From Pseudomonadota bacterium (GTDB lineage: Bacteria; Pseudomonadota; Gammaproteobacteria; Burkholderiales; Burkholderiaceae_C): a DNA stretch of 64,000 nucleotides. Position 1 is the stretch's first letter, and the number at the start of each line of letters is the position of its first letter. This document shows positions 59,540-64,000 of the stretch, piece after piece. Where the stretch lies: the NCBI GenBank assembly GCA_020161775.1, contig JAIUOW010000001.1, positions 1 through 64,000 of the forward strand. The letters run 5' to 3'. Under the pieces are notes generated by a model, which was not told where the DNA came from, made no database searches, and saw only the letters and a program-made list of their open reading frames with translations. The position numbers and the translations under genes are program-made.

Positions 59540-59641
59540 GGATCAGGCGGACAGGGCGCTCTGCGCAGCGGCATCAAGGAGGAGCCGGGCGAAGCCCGGC
59601 GGGGGACAGCCGCGGAGCAGAGTGCCCTGTTCGCCTGATCC
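59540..59641 (+). repeat. Foldback element C between ruvC and the nitronate monooxygenase gene
   Basis: The 25-nt ends 59540-59564 (GGATCAGGCGGACAGGGC...) and 59617-59641 are complementary at 23 positions, and the two exceptions are G-T, which pair as G-U in a plus-strand RNA. The interior has GCCGGGC-GAA-GCCCGGC. It lies between convergent genes. The sequence is not the same family as elements A and B. Confidence 0.75.
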
Positions 59642-59663
59642 TTGAAGAGGCGGTGGAATGAAG

Positions 59664-60764
59664 TCAGACAGCAGCAGCAAAACCCCGCAACCGAATCGCG
59701 GCAGCCCCGATCTCTTCCACCAGCGTGCTCATCTGTACTGCAACCGTGGTCTTTTCACGGATAGCGAATACACTCTGCCCCGCCGCCTCGTAGACCAGAC
59801 GCGGATCATCATGTTCGTGGATTGACGCAAACACATCACCCGTCAGCGCCTGCTGCATGGGCATGGCCAATGGCTCGGGCGCGCCGGGCTCGGCCCAGGC
59901 GTCGATCCAGTCGCTGCGCACCACGCGGCAGGGTTTGCCACTGTGTGCCCGGCTGATGACGGTGTCTTCGCTGCCGGCGGCAATCAACCTCGCGAGCAGT
60001 GCCGGCGGCGTGTGGTTCTCGCGCGCAGCCATCCACAACGTGCCCAGCCAGCCACCTTGCGCGCCCATGCCGATGGCGCCCACGATCTGTGCGCCATTGC
60101 CGATGCCACCGGCCGCCAGCACCGGCGTATCACCGGCCACGGCCACGATCTGCGGCACCAGCGAGAACGTGCCCACGCTGCCGGTGTGCCCGCCCGCGTC
60201 ATAGCCCTGCGCCACCAGCACGTCCACGCCCAGCGCCAGCGCCTTTTGCGCATGGCGCACCGAGCCCACCAGCGAAAACGTGGTCTTGCCCCGCGCTTTG
60301 GCGCGCTCGATCAGGTCCGCGCGCAGGCCGATGGCGGTGGCCACGCCCGTGGCGTTGGACGCCAGCACCTGCTCGATCTGCGACTCAAACAGGTCCTCCG
60401 AGCGAACCTGCGTGGTGAAAAAGCTCGGCTTCTGCGGGGGCTGTACGTTGAAGCGCTCGCGCAAGGCCTGCACAAAATCCACATGCCCGCCGGGCAATGC
60501 CGCGCGCACGTCGTCAATGCTGCCGGTGCGTGGCACGGCAGCCGGCAGCATCAGGTCCACGCCATAGGGGCGGCCCTGCATGCGCGTGTCCACCTCCTGC
60601 AGGATGTGCGGTATCTCGTGCGGCATCTCGCGCGCCAGGCCCAGCACTGGGTAGCCCCCGGCGCGGGCGATCTCCACCACCACATCCACCGAATGCGAGA
60701 AGCCGAAAATCGGGTGCGCAATGCCCAGCCGGTCGCAGACCGGCGTGCGCAGGGTTGGCTTCAT
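59664..60764 (-). CDS. Nitronate monooxygenase family protein
   Basis: FMN-dependent TIM-barrel oxidase of alkyl nitronates (former 2-nitropropane dioxygenase). 366 aa; HPIFGFSHSVDVVVEIARAGGYPVLG at the start, GYDAGGHTGSVGT, and flavin-phosphate loop LAAGGIGNGAQI. Start ATG 60764 follows the Bug gene stop by 5 nt. Some members are flavoproteins of other function. Confidence 0.85.
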   Translation of the reverse strand: MKPTLRTPVCDRLGIAHPIFGFSHSVDVVVEIARAGGYPVLGLAREMPHEIPHILQEVDTRMQGRPYGVDLMLPAAVPRTGSIDDVRAALPGGHVDFVQALRERFNVQPPQKPSFFTTQVRSEDLFESQIEQVLASNATGVATAIGLRADLIERAKARGKTTFSLVGSVRHAQKALALGVDVLVAQGYDAGGHTGSVGTFSLVPQIVAVAGDTPVLAAGGIGNGAQIVGAIGMGAQGGWLGTLWMAARENHTPPALLARLIAAGSEDTVISRAHSGKPCRVVRSDWIDAWAEPGAPEPLAMPMQQALTGDVFASIHEHDDPRLVYEAAGQSVFAIREKTTVAVQMSTLVEEIGAAAIRLRGFAAAV

Positions 60765-60769
60765 GCGGC

Positions 60770-61753
60770 TTACTGCGGCGTGATGCCGGCCTGCTGAATC
60801 ACACGGGCCCACTTGGTGCGCTCGGCGGCCACGAAGGCGTCGAACTGCGCCGGGGTTTGCGGCGCCAGCTCCATGCCCATGCCGTCGAACTTGGCCTTGA
60901 CCTCGGGCGACTTCAGGATCTCGGCGATGTCAGCCGCCAGCTTCGCCACCACGGCGTCGGGTGTCTTGGCCGGGGCCACAAAGCCGAACCAGGTGCCCAC
61001 CTCGTAGCCCGGCAGGTTGGCGGCCTCGGCCACCGTGGGCAGATCGGGCAGCGCGGTGGAGCGGCGCGCGGTCGTCACCGCCAGCGCGCGCAGCTTGCCG
61101 GTCTTGATGTGCTGGGCAGCGATGGCGGCGGTCAGCGGCATCATGGTCACGCGCCCGCCCAGCAGGTCGTTCATGGCGTCGGGCTGGCCCTTGTACGGCA
61201 CGTGGGTGAGCTTCAGGCCCGCCATCTGCGCAAACAGCTCGCCCGACAGGTGGTTGGACGTGCCCGCACCGGCGGTGGCGTAGGTCACTTCACCCGGCTT
61301 GGCCTTGGCCAGCGCCACCAGCTCGCCCATGGTTTTGACCGGCACATCCGGGTGCACCACGATCACGTTGGGAATGATGCCAAAGCCCGCCACCGCGCGG
61401 AAATCCGTCACCGGGTTCCAGGTGACGCCCTTGACCAGGCTGGGCACCACGGCATGGCCGGGGCTCACGCACAGCAGGGTGTAGCCGTCGGCGGGGGACT
61501 TGGCCACAAAGTCGGTGCCGATGGAGCCGCCCGCGCCGGTTTTGTTCTCAATCACGAAGGGCTGGCTGTATCTGGCCGCCAGGCGCTCACCCACCAGGCG
61601 CGCGATGGCATCCACCACACCGCCGGCGGTGAACGGCACGACGACCCTGACCGGCCGGTTGGGGTAGTCCGCCTGGGCCAGCGCAGCGGCGGGGCCGAAG
61701 GCGGCGGCCGCCAGTGCGAAGGTGGTGAAGGTGCGGCGTTGCAAGTCGTTCAT
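60770..61753 (-). CDS. Bug/TctC-family periplasmic solute receptor
   Basis: Extracytoplasmic receptor of the tripartite tricarboxylate type. 327 aa, signal peptide with RR near the start (cleavage after ALA), then YPNRPVRVVVPFTAGG, ENKTGAGGSIGTDFVAKSPADGYTLL and HVPYKGQPDAMNDLLGG. No tctA/tctB membrane genes are adjacent, as is usual for the many Bug receptors of Burkholderiales. GGAG lies upstream; the start overlaps the CoA-transferase stop. Confidence 0.92.
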   Translation of the reverse strand: MNDLQRRTFTTFALAAAAFGPAAALAQADYPNRPVRVVVPFTAGGVVDAIARLVGERLAARYSQPFVIENKTGAGGSIGTDFVAKSPADGYTLLCVSPGHAVVPSLVKGVTWNPVTDFRAVAGFGIIPNVIVVHPDVPVKTMGELVALAKAKPGEVTYATAGAGTSNHLSGELFAQMAGLKLTHVPYKGQPDAMNDLLGGRVTMMPLTAAIAAQHIKTGKLRALAVTTARRSTALPDLPTVAEAANLPGYEVGTWFGFVAPAKTPDAVVAKLAADIAEILKSPEVKAKFDGMGMELAPQTPAQFDAFVAAERTKWARVIQQAGITPQ

Positions 61754-62778
61754 GGTGTGTCTCCTGTTTGCTGGATGGAAATGCCGGGGGTGTGAAATCG
61801 GGGTACGGGCGCGGGCCGGCCTTCGGCCCAGGCCTGCTGGTGCAGCGGGTGCGCGCGGCTTTGCGCCAGGCTCAGCACGGGCGTGACGCAGGCGTCCAGC
61901 GGCTCGAAGCGCGCCGCCCAGTGCGCCTGGTCCTGCGCAATGAAGCAGCGTTGCAGCATGCCCGCCAGTTCGGGCCAGCGGCTGGCGTCGCCGCGCGGTG
62001 GCATGGTGGCCGGCTCCAGGCCCAGGCCCTGCAGCAGCTGCAGGTAAAAGCGTTCCTCAATCGCGCCCACCGCCATCTGGCGGCCGTCCGCGGTCATGTA
62101 GCAGCGGTACCAGGGCACGCCGCCGTCGATCACGTTGGACGCGGGGGCGTCGTTCCAGGCGCCCGCGCCCAGGCGGGCAAATACGGCGGTCAGCAGATGC
62201 AGGCTGCCGGCGGTCATGGCGGTGTCCACCACGCAGCCCGCGCCGCTGGCCGCGCGCGCATGCAGCGCGGCGCCAATGCCTGCAGCGGCGTACAGCGCGC
62301 CCGCGGCCAGGTCGCCCACCAGGTTCACCGGTACGGTGTCGGTGCCGCAGGCATGCAGCGCCCCGGCCATGGCGATGTAATTGATGTCATGCCCGGCGCG
62401 TGGCGCCCAGGGGCCCGCGCGGTCCCAGCCCACGATGCGTGCGTACACCAGGCCGGGCGCGCGCGCATGGCAGTCCGCCGGACCCAGGCCCAGGCGCTCC
62501 ATCACACCGGGGCGAAAGCCCTCCAGCAGCACATCGGCCTTCGCGATGGCGTCCATGGCTTCGGCCCGGCCCTGTGCCGTCTTGAGGTCCAGCGTGCGCG
62601 TGTCGCGCTGCCAGGTGCCGATGTCGGCCCCGGCGGCCACCGGCACGCCCAGCGGCTGCGCCTGCGGGTTCTGGATGCGCAGCACCTGCGCGCCCTGCTG
62701 GGCCAGCCACCAGGCGCAAAACGGCACGCCCCCCACGGTGGCGAACTCCACAACGCGCAGGCCGGCGTAGGGTTTCAT
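61750..62778 (-). CDS. Family III CoA-transferase / AMACR-like
   Basis: CaiB/BaiF-family enzyme, 342 aa. GLRVVEFATVGGVPFCAWWLAQQGA at the start, LDLKTAQGRAE and the catalytic Asp region AGHDINYIAMAGAL; GHDINY is typical of the alpha-methylacyl-CoA racemase branch. It starts in the stop of the acyl-CoA dehydrogenase (ATGA). Whether it transfers CoA or racemises cannot be told. Confidence 0.88.
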   Translation of the reverse strand: MKPYAGLRVVEFATVGGVPFCAWWLAQQGAQVLRIQNPQAQPLGVPVAAGADIGTWQRDTRTLDLKTAQGRAEAMDAIAKADVLLEGFRPGVMERLGLGPADCHARAPGLVYARIVGWDRAGPWAPRAGHDINYIAMAGALHACGTDTVPVNLVGDLAAGALYAAAGIGAALHARAASGAGCVVDTAMTAGSLHLLTAVFARLGAGAWNDAPASNVIDGGVPWYRCYMTADGRQMAVGAIEERFYLQLLQGLGLEPATMPPRGDASRWPELAGMLQRCFIAQDQAHWAARFEPLDACVTPVLSLAQSRAHPLHQQAWAEGRPAPVPRFHTPGISIQQTGDTP

Positions 62779-63968
62779 GCGGCGTCCGCCTGCATGTCCG
62801 CTTCCATCTGCGCCTGCACCTGCGCCACCGTGCGTTTGGCGATGTTGACCAGATGGATCTGGCTGGTGCCCTCGTACAGGCGGAACAGCCGCACGTCGCG
62901 GTAAAAGCGTTCGGCCACGTTGTCGGCAATGTAGCCGCCGCCGCCAAACACCTGCACCGCGCTGTCGGCCACGCGGCCGCACATTTCGGAGGCGAACAGT
63001 TTGCACATGGACGCTTCCATGGTCACGTCCTGCCCGTCGTCGCGCTTGCGGGCAGTCTCCAGCACCAGCGCGCGGGCGGCATGCACGTCGGTGTTGCTCT
63101 GCGCAATCATCTGCTGCACCAGCTGGAAGTCAGCCACCGGCTGGCCGAACTGGCGGCGCTGGGTGGCGCGGCGCACCATCTCCTCCACCAGACGGATGGC
63201 CGGGCCCACGCACAGGCCGGCCAGGTTGATGCGCTGCTTGTTCAGCGCGCGCATGGCGGTGCGAAAGCCGTGGCCCAGGTTGGCCTCGCCGCCCACGATG
63301 GCGCTGGCCGGCACGCGGCAGCCGTCCAGCAGCACCTCGCCCACCGGCGAGCCGTGCTGGCCCAGCTTGCGGTAGGCCGGTGGCGTGGACAGGCCGGGCG
63401 TGCCGCGCTCCACCAGAAACGCGGTAATGCCCGCCGCGCCCTTGCCCTGCGGATCGGTCCGGGCAAACACGGTGAACAGGCCCGCAATCGGTGCGTTGGT
63501 GATGAAGCACTTGTGACCGCTGATGCGGTAGAAGTCGCCTTCGCGCACGGCCACGGTCTTCAAGGCCGTCGCATCGGAGCCCGCCTCGGGCTCGGTCAGC
63601 GCAAAGCAGCCCGTCAGCTCGCCGCTGGCCAGCAGCGGCAGCCAGCGCTGGCGTTGCTCGGGCGTGCCGTCCACCACCAGGGATTCAGACGCAATGCCGG
63701 TGTTGCCGCCAAAGCGCGCGCGAAAGGTGGTGGCGCCCTGCGACACCTCGATGTTCACGCGGGCCAGCTCCTCGGTGGTGAGGCCCGCGCCGCCATAGGC
63801 TTCGGGGATGCTGTGGCCAAACAGGCCCAGGGCGCGCATGCGGTCCACCAGCGACTCCGGGATTTCGTCACTGCGGTCAACGGCTTCTTCCAGCGGAATG
63901 CATTCATCGCGGATGAAGCGGCGCACCTGCGCAATGAGCTGTTCGAATTGTTCGGGGTTACGGATCAT
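62775..63968 (-). CDS. Acyl-CoA dehydrogenase
   Basis: FAD enzyme introducing an alpha,beta double bond in an acyl-CoA. 397 aa; FALTEPEAGSD, ISGHKCFITNA, RRQFGQPVADFQLVQQMIAQ, and the catalytic Glu in LFRLYEGTSQIH. First gene of the four-gene cluster within the window; the promoter would lie at or beyond 64000. Confidence 0.93.
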   Translation of the reverse strand: MIRNPEQFEQLIAQVRRFIRDECIPLEEAVDRSDEIPESLVDRMRALGLFGHSIPEAYGGAGLTTEELARVNIEVSQGATTFRARFGGNTGIASESLVVDGTPEQRQRWLPLLASGELTGCFALTEPEAGSDATALKTVAVREGDFYRISGHKCFITNAPIAGLFTVFARTDPQGKGAAGITAFLVERGTPGLSTPPAYRKLGQHGSPVGEVLLDGCRVPASAIVGGEANLGHGFRTAMRALNKQRINLAGLCVGPAIRLVEEMVRRATQRRQFGQPVADFQLVQQMIAQSNTDVHAARALVLETARKRDDGQDVTMEASMCKLFASEMCGRVADSAVQVFGGGGYIADNVAERFYRDVRLFRLYEGTSQIHLVNIAKRTVAQVQAQMEADMQADAA

Positions 63969-64000
63969 GGGTTCGTGTACGGTGGGTGAACGGGATTACT

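Overview
The window is a GC-rich, densely packed chromosomal segment of a betaproteobacterium, most likely Burkholderiales, family Comamonadaceae. I infer this from the octaprenyl-type polyprenyl synthase, the order pilB-pilC-pilD-coaE-zapD-yacG-mutT, a fused isobutyryl-CoA mutase, Bug/TctC and TRAP solute receptors, and many HAAT-type ABC genes. There are no rRNAs, phages, insertion sequences or CRISPR arrays. Most of it is core genome with a few accessory pieces.

Layout. 0.1-6.5 kb: lytic transglycosylase, proS, rppH, a CNP1-like exported protein, proB, obgE, rpmA and rplU. 6.7-16.5 kb: ispB, tRNA-Pro(CGG), the type IV pilus genes pilB, pilC and pilD, coaE, zapD, yacG; then leftward mutT, an AAA+ ATPase, argJ and a rhodanese. 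16.6-20.5 kb: a TRAP transporter (dctP, dctQ, dctM) whose DctM carries a seven-copy EPP peptide repeat. 20.5-28.7 kb: icmF behind a perfect 22-bp palindrome, then a five-gene HAAT/Liv ABC transporter. 28.7-29.25 kb: a non-coding convergent gap filled by two related ~230-bp foldback elements in opposite orientation. 29.3-32.5 kb: a metallo-beta-lactamase-fold lipoprotein, an SDR and a PfkB kinase. 32.5-37.5 kb: DUF3426 protein, prmA, accC, accB, a TlpA-like thioredoxin and a conserved hypothetical. 37.5-42.4 kb: an acyl-CoA ligase, mpl, a small hypothetical, and a DAHP synthase preceded by a leader peptide very rich in Phe/Tyr/Trp and an attenuator. 42.4-51.2 kb: a hypothetical, tldD, a receiver-cyclase-kinase fusion, a 3-hydroxyisobutyrate-dehydrogenase-like protein, rodA and a 7TMR-DISM two-component pair. 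51.2-59.5 kb: yqiA, an RNase II-family enzyme, a TonB-like protein, aroE, mtgA, a ParE-type toxin-antitoxin insertion, a plsC/cdsA-like pair and ruvC. 59.5-64 kb: a foldback element, then a leftward cluster of nitronate monooxygenase, Bug receptor, family III CoA-transferase and acyl-CoA dehydrogenase.

Working together: accB-accC with the CoA ligase, the PlsC/CdsA-like pair and the acyl-CoA dehydrogenase belong to lipid and acyl-CoA metabolism. aroG and aroE are both shikimate-pathway genes. rodA, mtgA, mpl and the lytic transglycosylase serve cell-wall growth and recycling. Many neighbours overlap by 1-4 bases (ATGA, GTGA, TGATG), which points to translational coupling.

The two strongest observations are (1) the apparent aromatic-amino-acid attenuator of the DAHP synthase gene at 42177-42333 and (2) the paired foldback elements at 28701-29238, whose stems differ in sequence but remain base-paired.
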